A stretch of 64,000 nucleotides of DNA, taken from assembly GCF_003150675.1 (NCBI RefSeq), contig NZ_QGGB01000010.1:186001-250000 (forward strand), written 5' to 3'. The notes below the pieces were generated by a model. It saw only the letters and a program-made list of their open reading frames with translations, was not told where the DNA came from and ran no database searches. Position 1 is the first letter of the stretch. Each line of letters starts with the position of its first letter. The position numbers and the translations under genes were made by a program. Origin of the DNA: Rhodohalobacter mucosus. GTDB taxonomy: Bacteria; Bacteroidota; Rhodothermia; Balneolales; Balneolaceae. This document shows positions 9,026 to 17,926 of the stretch, one piece after another.

Positions 9026-10195
9026 ATGACGGGTAACCGCAACATGAACTATCCTGAAAGCCTCCTTCAATGGATCTGGGAAAATTTACAGTTTCAGTTT
9101 ACATCGCTGAAAACCACCCTCGGAGAGGATATTGAAATCATATCACCCGGTACGCTGAATAAAGGTGCCGGCCCGGATTTCAAGAATGCTGCACTTTTTA
9201 TCCGGGGTGTACAATGGCACGGTAGTATTGAAATCCATCTTGACGGCGACGACTGGTATCAGCACGGGCACCAGCACGATCCGGCCTATTCCAGTGTTGT
9301 ACTCCATGTCGTGTTAACCGGTTCACATATTCCCGCAGAGACCGTTCATGGAAGAGTGCCCCATACGCTTCATATCGAGCCTTATCTTCAAACCTCCCTT
9401 GCCGGCCTTTTAAAAACACGTCAGTCATCTGCTCTGCCCTGCAGCGGGTCCGTCACCTACCTGAACCAGCAGGCATTTGAAAAGCAGATTGAAATGGCTC
9501 ATAAAGAGTATTTCGAATACAAGCTTCACGAGCTACTGAAACTATACGATGCCCGTCGCCTTCCCTCTGATGCATGGAAAAAGGCGTTTATCGGCCAGAT
9601 CTACCGTACGCTGGGTGTTCCCGGAAACAGTGACAATATGCTGGAACTGTACCATAAGGTATCGGGAAAAAGCAATGGATATTCTTCTCCGGAAGAGTGG
9701 GCAGAATATGTAACGGAAGAAGCATTTTCGGGAAATGCAGACAAGATCTGGACGAAAAGCGGAATGAGGCCTGCCGGCTGCCCTGAACGGCGGGTGGCAC
9801 AGGCTGCAGCTCTTCAATATGCGATAGATCGTTACCCGCAAGCGCAATTCCTTGGCAAAGGGCTTTCATCCTGGGGCAGTCTTATTCGTTCTGTTCCCGG
9901 CGGGCAGAGGCCGGGTCAAACTAGCCTCAGCATACTGGAGTATACCGTGTTTCTTCCGGCCCTTTATCTTCTGGGAAAGCTATTCCATGACCGCACCCTG
10001 ATGACCGGCTCATACGGGCAATGGAAATCGGGAGTGCCCCGGCTGCCGTCAGGGATTTCGAAGCCGTTTCTTGAGGCCGGGTTTCAAATTCCCCCATCCA
10101 GCCCTAAAACAGGGCTTGTACACCAATACAAGAGGTACTGTTCGGAGCGCCGCTGCCACCGCTGCGAGGTATTTAAAACTGCAATTCGTTCTTGA
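9026..10195 (+). CDS. DUF2851 family protein
   Basis: 389-aa cytoplasmic protein of the DUF2851 family, typical of Bacteroidota and relatives. The N-terminus carries ESLLQWIWENLQF and then the conserved block GTLNKGAGPDFKNAALFI...W-HGSIEIHLDGDDWYQHGH (about 51-90), with several His and Asp residues reminiscent of a metal or nuclease site. The C-terminus is YCSERRCHRCEVFK, a small Cys/His cluster. The biochemical role is unknown. The start could be 9026 or the ATG at 9044 (MNYPESL), and neither has a clear ribosome site; MNYPESLL matches the family's usual beginning better. Confidence 0.85.
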   Translation: MTGNRNMNYPESLLQWIWENLQFQFTSLKTTLGEDIEIISPGTLNKGAGPDFKNAALFIRGVQWHGSIEIHLDGDDWYQHGHQHDPAYSSVVLHVVLTGSHIPAETVHGRVPHTLHIEPYLQTSLAGLLKTRQSSALPCSGSVTYLNQQAFEKQIEMAHKEYFEYKLHELLKLYDARRLPSDAWKKAFIGQIYRTLGVPGNSDNMLELYHKVSGKSNGYSSPEEWAEYVTEEAFSGNADKIWTKSGMRPAGCPERRVAQAAALQYAIDRYPQAQFLGKGLSSWGSLIRSVPGGQRPGQTSLSILEYTVFLPALYLLGKLFHDRTLMTGSYGQWKSGVPRLPSGISKPFLEAGFQIPPSSPKTGLVHQYKRYCSERRCHRCEVFKTAIRS

Positions 10196-10222
10196 CTGCA
10201 TTTTCGTAAGTTTCTATCTTTG
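10192..10222 (+). promoter_or_regulatory. Bacteroidota-type promoter for tRNA-Gln
   Basis: TTG at 10192-10194 is followed after 20 bases by TATCTTTG at 10215-10222, an exact match to the TAnnTTTG -7 box used by the primary sigma factor of Bacteroidota. The expected start of transcription falls about 15 bp before the tRNA. The -33 box overlaps the DUF2851 stop region. Confidence 0.65.
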
Positions 10223-10243
10223 GGGTCTGTCAAATCGATGAAT

Positions 10244-10314
10244 TGCCCGGTCGTCTAATGGCAGGACAGCTGGTTTTGGTCCAGTCAGTGGGGGTTCGAA
10301 TCCTCCCCGGGCAA
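10244..10314 (+). tRNA. tRNA-Gln (anticodon UUG)
   Basis: A cloverleaf can be drawn by hand. The acceptor stem is TGCCCGG (10244-10250) with CCGGGCA (10307-10313) and discriminator A. The anticodon stem is CTGG/CCAG around loop TTTTGGT, giving anticodon TTG. The T-arm is GGGGG-TTCGAAT-CCTCC. The 3' CCA is not encoded. The length of 71 nt fits tRNA-Gln. It is followed by prs 72 bp downstream. Confidence 0.95.
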
Positions 10315-10386
10315 CATTCAGAAAAGGATGCCAAGCAGGTACTCCTTTTTCTTTTTTAAACAACCACCACGCAACCACTCAGATCG

Positions 10387-11319
10387 TTGGATACGCCTTT
10401 AGCAATATTTGCAGGGAGAAGCAACCTGGCACTTTCCAGGGCCATTGCTGAAAGCTACGGAACCGAACTCGGTGAAGTTACCATCAAATCATTTTCCGAC
10501 GGTGAGCTCTACGCAAAATATGAACAAAGCATCCGGGGTGAAGACATTTTTGTTATTCAGTCCACCCCGCCTCCGGGAGACAACATTATAGAGTTGTTGC
10601 TGCTGCTGGATGCCGCAAAAAGAGCCTCTGTGAAGCGTGTGACAGCCGTTATCCCCTATTTTGGATACGCGCGCCAGGACCGGAAGGATCAACCGCGTGT
10701 ATCGATCGCTTCCAAGCTGATGGCAAATATTCTGGTTGAAGCCGGGGCCGACCGCATTCTTACCATGGACCTGCATGCGTCCCAGATACAGGGGTTTTTT
10801 GATATACCCCTTGATCACCTTTACGCAAGCCGGATTTTTATTGAGTATTTTACCGAGAACCCGATAGAGAACCTTGTGGTGGTTGCTCCTGATGTGGGAA
10901 GTCTCAAAATGGCCCGTGCCTATTCAAAGAAACTGGGCGCCAGCCTTGCCTTCATTGACAAGCGCAGGCCCAAACAGAACGTTGCCGAGGTAATGAATAT
11001 CATCGGTGAGGTTGGAAATAAAAATGTACTGATCGTAGACGACCTGATTGATACTGCCGGTACCATTACCAACGCGGCGGTAGCCCTGAAAGAGAGAGGG
11101 GCACTGAATATCATGACCACATGTACACATCCCATCCTCTCCGGACCGGCCTATCAGCGAATAGAAGATTCGCCCATTGATCAGCTTTTGGTAACCGATA
11201 CGGTACCCCTGAGAAAACCTTCAGATAAGATAAAGGTTCTGAGTGTGGCAGGCATTTTTGCTGAAGCGATACAGCGAATCCACACCAACGACACAATTAG
11301 TGCACTTTTTGATGATTAA
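10387..11319 (+). CDS. prs: Ribose-phosphate pyrophosphokinase
   Basis: 310-aa PRPP synthase, which makes phosphoribosyl pyrophosphate from ribose 5-phosphate and ATP for nucleotide, His and Trp synthesis. The catalytic flexible loop YARQDRKDQPR is at 94-104, the metal/ATP-site HASQIQGFFD at 130-139, and the PRPP signature VDDLIDTAGT at 217-226. The N-terminal FAGRSNLALSRAIA is normal for the family. The only start consistent with family length is TTG at 10387; an in-frame stop lies at 10357-10359 and no Shine-Dalgarno sequence is visible. It heads the prs-rplY-pth cluster with an 17-bp gap to rplY, an arrangement common in bacteria. Confidence 0.96.
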   Translation: MDTPLAIFAGRSNLALSRAIAESYGTELGEVTIKSFSDGELYAKYEQSIRGEDIFVIQSTPPPGDNIIELLLLLDAAKRASVKRVTAVIPYFGYARQDRKDQPRVSIASKLMANILVEAGADRILTMDLHASQIQGFFDIPLDHLYASRIFIEYFTENPIENLVVVAPDVGSLKMARAYSKKLGASLAFIDKRRPKQNVAEVMNIIGEVGNKNVLIVDDLIDTAGTITNAAVALKERGALNIMTTCTHPILSGPAYQRIEDSPIDQLLVTDTVPLRKPSDKIKVLSVAGIFAEAIQRIHTNDTISALFDD

Positions 11320-11336
11320 TCGATAATTGAACAACA

Positions 11337-12041
11337 ATGAAAAAACCTGAAATTTTTAAACTGGAAGGTGAACCAAGGGAAGCGGGAAGCAAAACTGCAG
11401 ATCAGCTGCGTGAAGAACTCCGCATACCTGCTGTTCTCTATGGACCGAATGTAAAAGAGAACGTCCACTTCTCCATCCTGGAATCCGATCTCGAAAAAAT
11501 TCTTTCTGTCAGCCAAACCAAGCTGCAGGAGCTGTCGATCGACGGAACCACCTATAATACACTCTTAAAGAACGTAGAATTTGACCCGGTCTCAGACCGG
11601 GCGCTGCACGCCGACTTCTACGTTCTGGAACCAAAAGTTCGCGTAAAACTAAGAGTTCCAATTCGTCTTGTTGGCACACCGAAAGGTGTTACAGACGGTG
11701 GCGGCCGTATTTTTCAGACCCTTCGAATTGTTCGAATCAATGTACTTCCGGAGAAAATTCCGGCCGTATTTGAGCTGGATGTTTCAAATCTCGATATAGG
11801 CGATTCACTGCACGTAAGTGAACTTGACATGGAAGGCATTGACCCTCTGGACGATCCCAGAAGAACCATTGTTACCGTTGCACCACCGAAATCCGAGAAG
11901 CTCTTTGAATCATCAATCGTTTCCGAGGAAGAACTCGAAGAGGAACTGGTTGAGGGTGAAGAGGCAGAAGTAGCTGAAGGTGAAGAGGCTGCCGGTGAAG
12001 AAGGTGAAGGCGAGAGCGAGGCTGAAGAGTCCAAAGAATAA
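11337..12041 (+). CDS. rplY: 50S ribosomal protein L25, long (CTC/TL5) type
   Basis: 234-aa 5S-rRNA-binding protein. Residues 1-95 form the L25 domain (LEGEPREAGSKTADQLREE, then IPAVLYGP, and VEFDPVSDRALHADFY). Residues 96-185 form the TL5-type beta domain (VPIRLVGTPKGVTDGGG; LHVSELDMEGIDPLDDPRRTI). The last 40 residues are a very acidic Glu-rich tail, as is often seen in this phylum. It lies between prs and pth with 15-17 bp gaps. Confidence 0.95.
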   Translation: MKKPEIFKLEGEPREAGSKTADQLREELRIPAVLYGPNVKENVHFSILESDLEKILSVSQTKLQELSIDGTTYNTLLKNVEFDPVSDRALHADFYVLEPKVRVKLRVPIRLVGTPKGVTDGGGRIFQTLRIVRINVLPEKIPAVFELDVSNLDIGDSLHVSELDMEGIDPLDDPRRTIVTVAPPKSEKLFESSIVSEEELEEELVEGEEAEVAEGEEAAGEEGEGESEAEESKE

Positions 12042-12056
12042 TACGCGCACTTACAC

Positions 12057-12614
12057 ATGGCACTCATTGCAGGTCTGGGCAACCCGGGGGCGGAATACAG
12101 AGATACCCGTCACAATGTAGGGTTTGAACTCCTTGACCTGCTATCCGATAAGCTTTCTGCCACTTTTGAATCTGAAAGCGGGCTCTACGATCTGGGAAAA
12201 GCCCGTTTCAAAGGTCAAAATGTGTGGTTGGTTAAGCCAAAAACATTCATGAATCTGAGCGGTAAGGCAATCAGGAAAGTTCTGACCAAAACGAACCACG
12301 ATCCCCGGCAGTGCTTGGTCTGTTATGATGATGTTAATCTTGATGCAGGTACCATCAGGCTTCGTCCATCGGGGAGTGCAGGCGGACATAACGGCATTCA
12401 GAATATCATTGATGAACTCAAAACGAACCAGTTTCCAAGACTTCGAATTGGCATCGGAAACAATTACAGGCGGGGACAGCAGGCAAACTACGTTCTCTCT
12501 CCTTTTAGTGATGAGGAGAAACCGGTAATCGAAAAAACTCTTGAGTACGCATCTGAGGCTGTCATGACGTTTCTTCACAGCGGAATTGACAATGCAATGA
12601 ACCAATTTAACTAA
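12057..12614 (+). CDS. pth: Peptidyl-tRNA hydrolase
   Basis: 185-aa Pth, which recycles peptidyl-tRNA released from stalled ribosomes. The lead LIAGLGNPGAEYRDTRHNVGF carries N9 and catalytic H19. KPKTFMNLSG (60-69), YDDVNLDAGTIRLR (90-103; catalytic Asp in YDD) and GSAGGHNGIQNI (106-117; N112) are all intact. Third gene of the prs-rplY-pth run. Confidence 0.96.
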   Translation: MALIAGLGNPGAEYRDTRHNVGFELLDLLSDKLSATFESESGLYDLGKARFKGQNVWLVKPKTFMNLSGKAIRKVLTKTNHDPRQCLVCYDDVNLDAGTIRLRPSGSAGGHNGIQNIIDELKTNQFPRLRIGIGNNYRRGQQANYVLSPFSDEEKPVIEKTLEYASEAVMTFLHSGIDNAMNQFN

Positions 12615-12666
12615 AACTAATCTGCAAACCGGGATTATTCATTAACCCAAAAAACACTAAACTACT

Positions 12667-14850
12667 ATGGTAAATACAATTATCTACCTGATACCGGTAG
12701 CCGGCCTTCTGGCCCTGTTGTTTACGTATATCCGTACACAGTGGGTAAAGAAACAGGAAGTTGGTACTGAAAAAATGCAACGCATCAGCGACAATATTTC
12801 ACGCGGTGCCATGGCATTTCTCAAGGCTGAATACCGCGTTCTCAGCATTTTTGTTGTCATTGTTGCCGTTTTACTCGGCCTTCAGGGAGCAAGTGCTGAA
12901 AACTCTTCATGGCTGGTTGCCTTCTCATTTATCATGGGCGCTCTTTGTTCCGGTCTTGCCGGATTCATTGGCATGCGCGTTGCCACAAAGGCCAATGTCC
13001 GCACCACTAACGCGGCCAGAACAAGCCTTGCAAACGGTTTGAAAGTTGCATTCACGGGAGGATCCGTCATGGGTCTCGGCGTGGTTGGCCTGGGTGTTCT
13101 TGGGCTGGGTCTGCTCTTTATCCTCTATTATAATCAGTTCGACAATGTTGCCCAGATTCTTACCGTAATTACGAGTTTTTCATTTGGTGCGTCATCCATA
13201 GCCCTTTTTGCTCGTGTGGGCGGTGGTATTTATACCAAAGCTGCTGATGTTGGCGCCGACCTTGTGGGTAAAGTTGAAGCCGGTATCCCCGAAGATCATC
13301 CGCTGAACCCCGCAACGATTGCTGATAATGTGGGTGACAATGTAGGTGATGTTGCAGGTATGGGTGCCGACCTTTTTGAATCGTATGTAGGATCCATCAT
13401 AGGTACAATGGTACTGGGTGCTGCTTTCCTGGGAGTTACAGGTTTTGAATCCGGAAATGAGTTCGGCGGACTGAATGCCGTACTTCTGCCCCTGGTTCTT
13501 GCAGGCGTTGGGATTGTAACCTCTATTATCGGAACGTACTTTGTGCGCGTGAGAGAAGGCGGAAATCCGCAAAAAGCCCTGAACATCGGTGAATTTACAG
13601 CTGCAATTATTATGCTGGGTGCATCCTACCTCATTATCAACTGGATGCTGCCATCCACATGGGAGCTGAATGGATTTGAATATACTTCCATGGGTGTATT
13701 CTGGGCAACCATCTTCGGTCTTGCTGCCGGCCTTCTGATTGGCCTGATTACCGAACACTACACCGGCACCAATACCAAGCCGGTCTGGTCGATTGTGAAG
13801 CAGTCCGTTACCGGCTCAGCTACCAATATTATTGCAGGCGTGGGCGTGGGTATGATCTCCACCGCCATTCCGATTGTGATCATTGCAGTAGCTATTCTGG
13901 GAGCCTACCACTTTGCAGGACTTTACGGCATTGCGATTGCCGCCGTGGGTATGCTTTCCAACACGGGTATTCAGCTTGCTGTAGATGCTTACGGGCCTAT
14001 TTCAGACAATGCCGGCGGTATCGCCGAAATGTCTGAACTGCCCGGGGAAGTACGGGAGCGCACCGATAAGCTCGATGCTGTCGGAAACACTACCGCAGCC
14101 ATCGGAAAAGGATTCGCCATCGGTTCTGCCGCTCTCACGGCGCTTGCACTGTTTGCGGCCTATATCACCGCCTACAATGTTACGAATCCTGATTCCATCA
14201 TTTCTGCGATTGACATTACCGCGCCCAGTGTAATGGCTGCTCTCTTTGTGGGAGCCATGCTGCCCTACCTGTTCTCCGCTCTCTCCATGCAGGCTGTTGG
14301 CCGTGCAGCGATGAGCATGATCGAGGAAGTGCGTCGTCAGTTCCGCGATATCCCCGAACTCACCAAAGCCCTGGATGCCATGCGCCGGAACGAAGGCAAA
14401 AAGCTTGTTGAATGGAGCGACGAAGACCGGCACATTTTTGAGGCAGCCGATGGTAAGGCGGAATATGAGAAGTGCGTTGCCATTTCCACCCAGGCATCCA
14501 TTCGCGAGATGATCGCTCCCGGATTGCTTGCCGTTATCGTACCCGTTCTTTTTGGTTTCATTGGCGGACCGCTTATGCTTGGCGGACTCCTTGCCGGTGT
14601 TACCGCATCCGGTGTTCTTCTTGCACTGTTTCAGTCAAATTCAGGCGGTGCCTGGGACAATGCAAAGAAAATGATTGAAGAAGGCGTCGAAATTGACGGC
14701 AAAAATTATGGCAAGGGATCCGAGCCCCATAAAGCTGCCGTTGTGGGCGATACCGTGGGTGATCCCTTCAAAGATACTTCAGGGCCATCCCTGAACATTC
14801 TGATCAAGCTCATGTCGGTAGTTGCACTTGTGATTGCAACCATGATCTGA
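12667..14850 (+). CDS. hppA: Membrane-bound ion-pumping pyrophosphatase, K+-dependent type
   Basis: 727-aa integral membrane pyrophosphatase with about 16 hydrophobic segments, which couples PPi hydrolysis to H+ or Na+ export. The PPi/Mg site is intact: [20 protein letters not shown] at about 185-204, and [20 protein letters not shown] at 220-239. At residues 473-478 the sequence is GNTTAA, with Ala rather than Lys after TT. In this family that Ala marks the K+-stimulated subclass. Whether the pumped ion is Na+ or H+ cannot be read off with certainty by eye. The gene is monocistronic and ends in a strong terminator. Confidence 0.94.
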   Translation: MVNTIIYLIPVAGLLALLFTYIRTQWVKKQEVGTEKMQRISDNISRGAMAFLKAEYRVLSIFVVIVAVLLGLQGASAENSSWLVAFSFIMGALCSGLAGFIGMRVATKANVRTTNAARTSLANGLKVAFTGGSVMGLGVVGLGVLGLGLLFILYYNQFDNVAQILTVITSFSFGASSIALFARVGGGIYTKAADVGADLVGKVEAGIPEDHPLNPATIADNVGDNVGDVAGMGADLFESYVGSIIGTMVLGAAFLGVTGFESGNEFGGLNAVLLPLVLAGVGIVTSIIGTYFVRVREGGNPQKALNIGEFTAAIIMLGASYLIINWMLPSTWELNGFEYTSMGVFWATIFGLAAGLLIGLITEHYTGTNTKPVWSIVKQSVTGSATNIIAGVGVGMISTAIPIVIIAVAILGAYHFAGLYGIAIAAVGMLSNTGIQLAVDAYGPISDNAGGIAEMSELPGEVRERTDKLDAVGNTTAAIGKGFAIGSAALTALALFAAYITAYNVTNPDSIISAIDITAPSVMAALFVGAMLPYLFSALSMQAVGRAAMSMIEEVRRQFRDIPELTKALDAMRRNEGKKLVEWSDEDRHIFEAADGKAEYEKCVAISTQASIREMIAPGLLAVIVPVLFGFIGGPLMLGGLLAGVTASGVLLALFQSNSGGAWDNAKKMIEEGVEIDGKNYGKGSEPHKAAVVGDTVGDPFKDTSGPSLNILIKLMSVVALVIATMI

Positions 14851-14879
14851 TCTGACCTGATCTTATTTCGACATTAAAA

Positions 14880-14913
14880 AAAAAGCCCCGGCGAGAAATT
14901 GCCGGGGCTTTTT
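14880..14913 (+). terminator. Rho-independent terminator after hppA
   Basis: Arms AAAAAGCCCCGGC (14880-14892) and GCCGGGGCTTTTT (14901-14913) surround loop GAGAAATT. The core is a perfect 8-bp GC-rich stem with flanking A/T tracts. Confidence 0.95.
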
Positions 14914-15044
14914 CTATGTTTGAAAATGAAAACCACTATTTTAAAGCGGGTTCGAAACAAGATTGACGGGCAACAAAGCCGCTATTCATTAAAGTAAATT
15001 CTTGCGCCGAACTCACGTTATCTTACATTCAGGATCAATACGCT

Positions 15045-15707
15045 ATGACCGATATTTTTAAACTGATATTCGAACACGATCTGCGGTTAGATGAACTGCG
15101 TGCACGCCATACTGACCGGTCTGTACAGGAAGTTTCAGAGAGCATTGAAGCATTTTTGAAACCGGATCCCACCTATTCAAAATTTTATCTCACAGGTACG
15201 GTATTGCCGGAAAGCAGATTCGGTCTTAGCGCCCTCCGGCACTATGACCGTGTGCTGCATGCGCTGGCCGGCGGACTGCAAGAGTACAGCCTCTTTCTGA
15301 ACGGAAAGGTGGTAACATTGGAGGAAGCGGCAGAAACAGCAGATGTCGGAGCTCCCATTATTCTAACCAGGGCCGAATCCCATTCGTGGCAAACGGATCG
15401 TCTTACGATTCATGACGGGAACAATATCGGGCACATCAAACCCGCAATTGCCGATGTACTGTCGTCGGATGATCTGCTTCTATATAAAGAGAAAGCCCAT
15501 CACGGTTTCGACCTGCATCTGCTCTCAAAAAAGAATATCTACCGTGATCTTTTTGCACAGTTTCAGCCATTGGTTTCTGAGGCATTCCGTTTTTTCAGCA
15601 TCAACGGAAAGAAGATGCGCTCCGAAAAAATGTTTTACTTCGAAACCTGGACCCTGAATCGTCCACCGCATGGCGCAGAAGAGGTATTTCCAGAAACCGT
15701 GCTCTGA
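15045..15707 (+). CDS. Conserved hypothetical protein
   Basis: 220-aa soluble protein without signal peptide, membrane segment or recognised motif. It begins MTDIFKLIFEHDLRLDELRA and has a helical first third, a mixed middle (ILTRAESHSWQTDRLTIHDG) and a C-terminal part with FRFFSINGKKMRSEKMFYFE. Codon use and composition match the neighbours, and it converges on the methyltransferase with 5 bp between the stops. I do not recognise the family. Confidence 0.6.
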   Translation: MTDIFKLIFEHDLRLDELRARHTDRSVQEVSESIEAFLKPDPTYSKFYLTGTVLPESRFGLSALRHYDRVLHALAGGLQEYSLFLNGKVVTLEEAAETADVGAPIILTRAESHSWQTDRLTIHDGNNIGHIKPAIADVLSSDDLLLYKEKAHHGFDLHLLSKKNIYRDLFAQFQPLVSEAFRFFSINGKKMRSEKMFYFETWTLNRPPHGAEEVFPETVL

Positions 15708-15712
15708 AAAAG

Positions 15713-16450
15713 TTACTTTGATGCAATCATTATCAGGCGCGGGTTTTCAGAGCCGCCGTATGCATTTCCATCGTAATCGCCATACGTTTTAAGAAGCGTA
15801 AAGCCTTTCTCCCTAAATGCCCTTTTAAACCAACCGAGCCCATAGAGTTTCACTCTTTCCATATAGTCAACCGGCTCGGTTAGTGAACCCCCTTCAAAAC
15901 GGATTGTTTTATAGACCATCCCGTCCTTAATCTCTCTGCTGATTTTATAATTCATCTCATCGTATGAGCCGCTCTCTTCGGGTACCAGGTGACTCTTTAC
16001 ATAGTCTGCATTCAAAAAATCTATCAGAAACATCCCTCCCGGCCTCAGCATGGTTCCCGCACTTTCTATCACCCTGAGATTTTCTTCATCCTCAAGAAAA
16101 TATCCAAAGGTGGTAAACAGATTAACGACAGCATCGAATGAAGTATTCAGCGGTGTTCGCATATCTCCCGTGCGAAATGACACATTTTGCAGGTTTTTTT
16201 GTGTTGCTTTTTGCCTGGCCTTGCGAACAGCTTCACCGGATAGGTCGAGCCCGGTAACACGGTACCCCATTTCGGCCAGGGCGATGGAGTGACGGCCTCT
16301 TCCGCATCCCAGATCCAGTATTTCAGGATACTCTTTCACAGGAACTTCCTTCCCTATGAGCGCAGCCATTTTTGAGGCTTCCTCTTCGTTGCGGTTGGCG
16401 TACAGTACTTCGTAAAGCGGGGTATCGAACCAATCCTCAAACCAGCTCAT
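15713..16450 (-). CDS. Class I SAM-dependent methyltransferase
   Basis: 245-aa methyltransferase. The SAM-binding motif I is ILDLGCGRGRHSIALAEMGY (about 44-63), followed by the acidic end of strand 2 in VTGLDLSGEAVRKAR. Motif II is SFDAVVNLFTTFGYF. The lead WFEDWFDTPLYEVLYANRNEEEA is typical of a subgroup of bacterial Methyltransf_11/25-like enzymes with unknown substrates. Small-molecule methylation is more likely than RNA methylation, but this is not proven. Confidence 0.85.
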   Translation of the reverse strand: MSWFEDWFDTPLYEVLYANRNEEEASKMAALIGKEVPVKEYPEILDLGCGRGRHSIALAEMGYRVTGLDLSGEAVRKARQKATQKNLQNVSFRTGDMRTPLNTSFDAVVNLFTTFGYFLEDEENLRVIESAGTMLRPGGMFLIDFLNADYVKSHLVPEESGSYDEMNYKISREIKDGMVYKTIRFEGGSLTEPVDYMERVKLYGLGWFKRAFREKGFTLLKTYGDYDGNAYGGSENPRLIMIASK

Positions 16451-16549
16451 AAGTCTCCGTTGCGCAGCAGATGTTTACACGTTAAATAGAACGCCCAATT
16501 TTAGGCTTTTAATCATTATCTTCCAAAATCTCAGTAAAAACAGAACATC

Positions 16550-17401
16550 ATGACATTTACAGATAAGCTGACCCGTGCCGTGCAATCATCCGGTTCGGTT
16601 TTATGCGCAGGCCTGGATCCTGATCCGGATAGAATTCCAAAACCGCTTCGTGACCAGATACCGGATGAGGGTCGCCTGATTTTTGAGTTCTGCCGACGCG
16701 TAATTGAAGCCGTGAAACCTCACGTTTGTGCTTTTAAACCCAACCTTGCATTTTTTGAAGCTCTGGGCGCTCCCGGATGGAATGCACTGGAGCAGGTGAT
16801 CGACTCCATCCCCTCCAACAGAGTTGTAATAGCGGATGCAAAACGGGGCGATATCGGAAATACAGCCGGAAAATACAGAGAAGCATTTTTTGACCGTTTA
16901 GGAGCAGATGCCATCACCCTGAACCCGCTTATGGGTATGGATACCATTCAACCCTTTACTCATTACCCTGATAAAGCCGTATTTGTTCTTACATTAACCT
17001 CAAACGAAGGTGCTGCAGACTTTTTCAAACAACGGATCGAAGGCGGATCCAGTCTCAGCCAATACATTGCCGGTGAGCTCTCCAGATATCAGGTACAGTC
17101 AGCCGCCCATCTGGGCATGGTTCTTGGGGCCACTCAAACGACGAACCTTCAGCCGCTACTCAAGGCGCACCCGAACGCACATCTGCTCATACCCGGTGTG
17201 GGTACTCAGGGCGGAAGTATACCGGATCTTGAAAAGGTTTTGGAAAACCATAAGGGAGTTCCCATCATTAACTCTTCTCGCTCTATCCTGTATGCGGGCA
17301 GGGACAATGAAGACTGGATTCGTTATGTAACGGATCAGGCTGTACAACTGAAAGAATCACTCCATACAATCAGTTCCCGTTATGCCAAAAAAGCTTCCTG
17401 A
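16550..17401 (+). CDS. pyrF: Orotidine 5'-phosphate decarboxylase, type 2
   Basis: 283-aa OMP decarboxylase of the longer type-2 subfamily, the last step to UMP. Catalytic DAKRGDIGNT is at 96-105 (K98 and the Asp pair). The early VLCAGLDPDPDRIPKPL block and late LLIPGVGTQGG and NSSRSILYA blocks match. The 3' end overlaps rnhA by 20 bp in another frame, which suggests translational coupling. Confidence 0.95.
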   Translation: MTFTDKLTRAVQSSGSVLCAGLDPDPDRIPKPLRDQIPDEGRLIFEFCRRVIEAVKPHVCAFKPNLAFFEALGAPGWNALEQVIDSIPSNRVVIADAKRGDIGNTAGKYREAFFDRLGADAITLNPLMGMDTIQPFTHYPDKAVFVLTLTSNEGAADFFKQRIEGGSSLSQYIAGELSRYQVQSAAHLGMVLGATQTTNLQPLLKAHPNAHLLIPGVGTQGGSIPDLEKVLENHKGVPIINSSRSILYAGRDNEDWIRYVTDQAVQLKESLHTISSRYAKKAS

Positions 17402-17828
17402 AGTAATCCTCTACACAGATGGTGCATGCCGCGGAAATCCGGGGCCCGGAGGCTGGGGAGCCCTGCTCATCTGGAACGGAAAGGAGAAAGAGATTGCAGG
17501 GGGCAATCCGCAAACCACCAATAACCGCATGGAGATGAAGGCCATTATAGAAGGGCTGAAAACCCTGAAGCGGCCTTGCCATGTTAAAATTCACAGCGAC
17601 AGTGCCCTCATCGTGAATACATTTACGAAGGGATGGATTGATAACTGGATTAAAAGAGGATGGAAAAAATCGGATAAAAAACCGGTGGAAAACCGTGATC
17701 TGTGGGAGGAGATGCTTCGTGCGGCCCAACCTCATAAACTGAGCTGGTTTAAGGTAAAAGGACACTCCGATGATGAACTGAACAACCGTGTGGATGCACT
17801 GGCCGTTGCAGAATCCAAAAAGTTTTGA
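17382..17828 (+). CDS. rnhA: Ribonuclease HI
   Basis: 148-aa RNase HI, which removes RNA from RNA:DNA hybrids. All four catalytic acids are present: D13 (YTDGACRGNPG), E51 (NNRMEMKA), D73 (HSDSAL) and D138 (NNRVDALA), plus H128 in KGHSDDE. The basic protrusion is present as WIKRGWKKSDKKPV. The start ATG lies inside the end of pyrF. Confidence 0.96.
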   Translation: MPKKLPEVILYTDGACRGNPGPGGWGALLIWNGKEKEIAGGNPQTTNNRMEMKAIIEGLKTLKRPCHVKIHSDSALIVNTFTKGWIDNWIKRGWKKSDKKPVENRDLWEEMLRAAQPHKLSWFKVKGHSDDELNNRVDALAVAESKKF

Positions 17829-17926
17829 TTTAAAACATTAAAATCAGATCATCATTTCTCTGTGTGCCGGATCAATCCTGCAGTGCCATACCACAAACCC
17901 ACTGAACCACTAACCTTCACCAGCTG

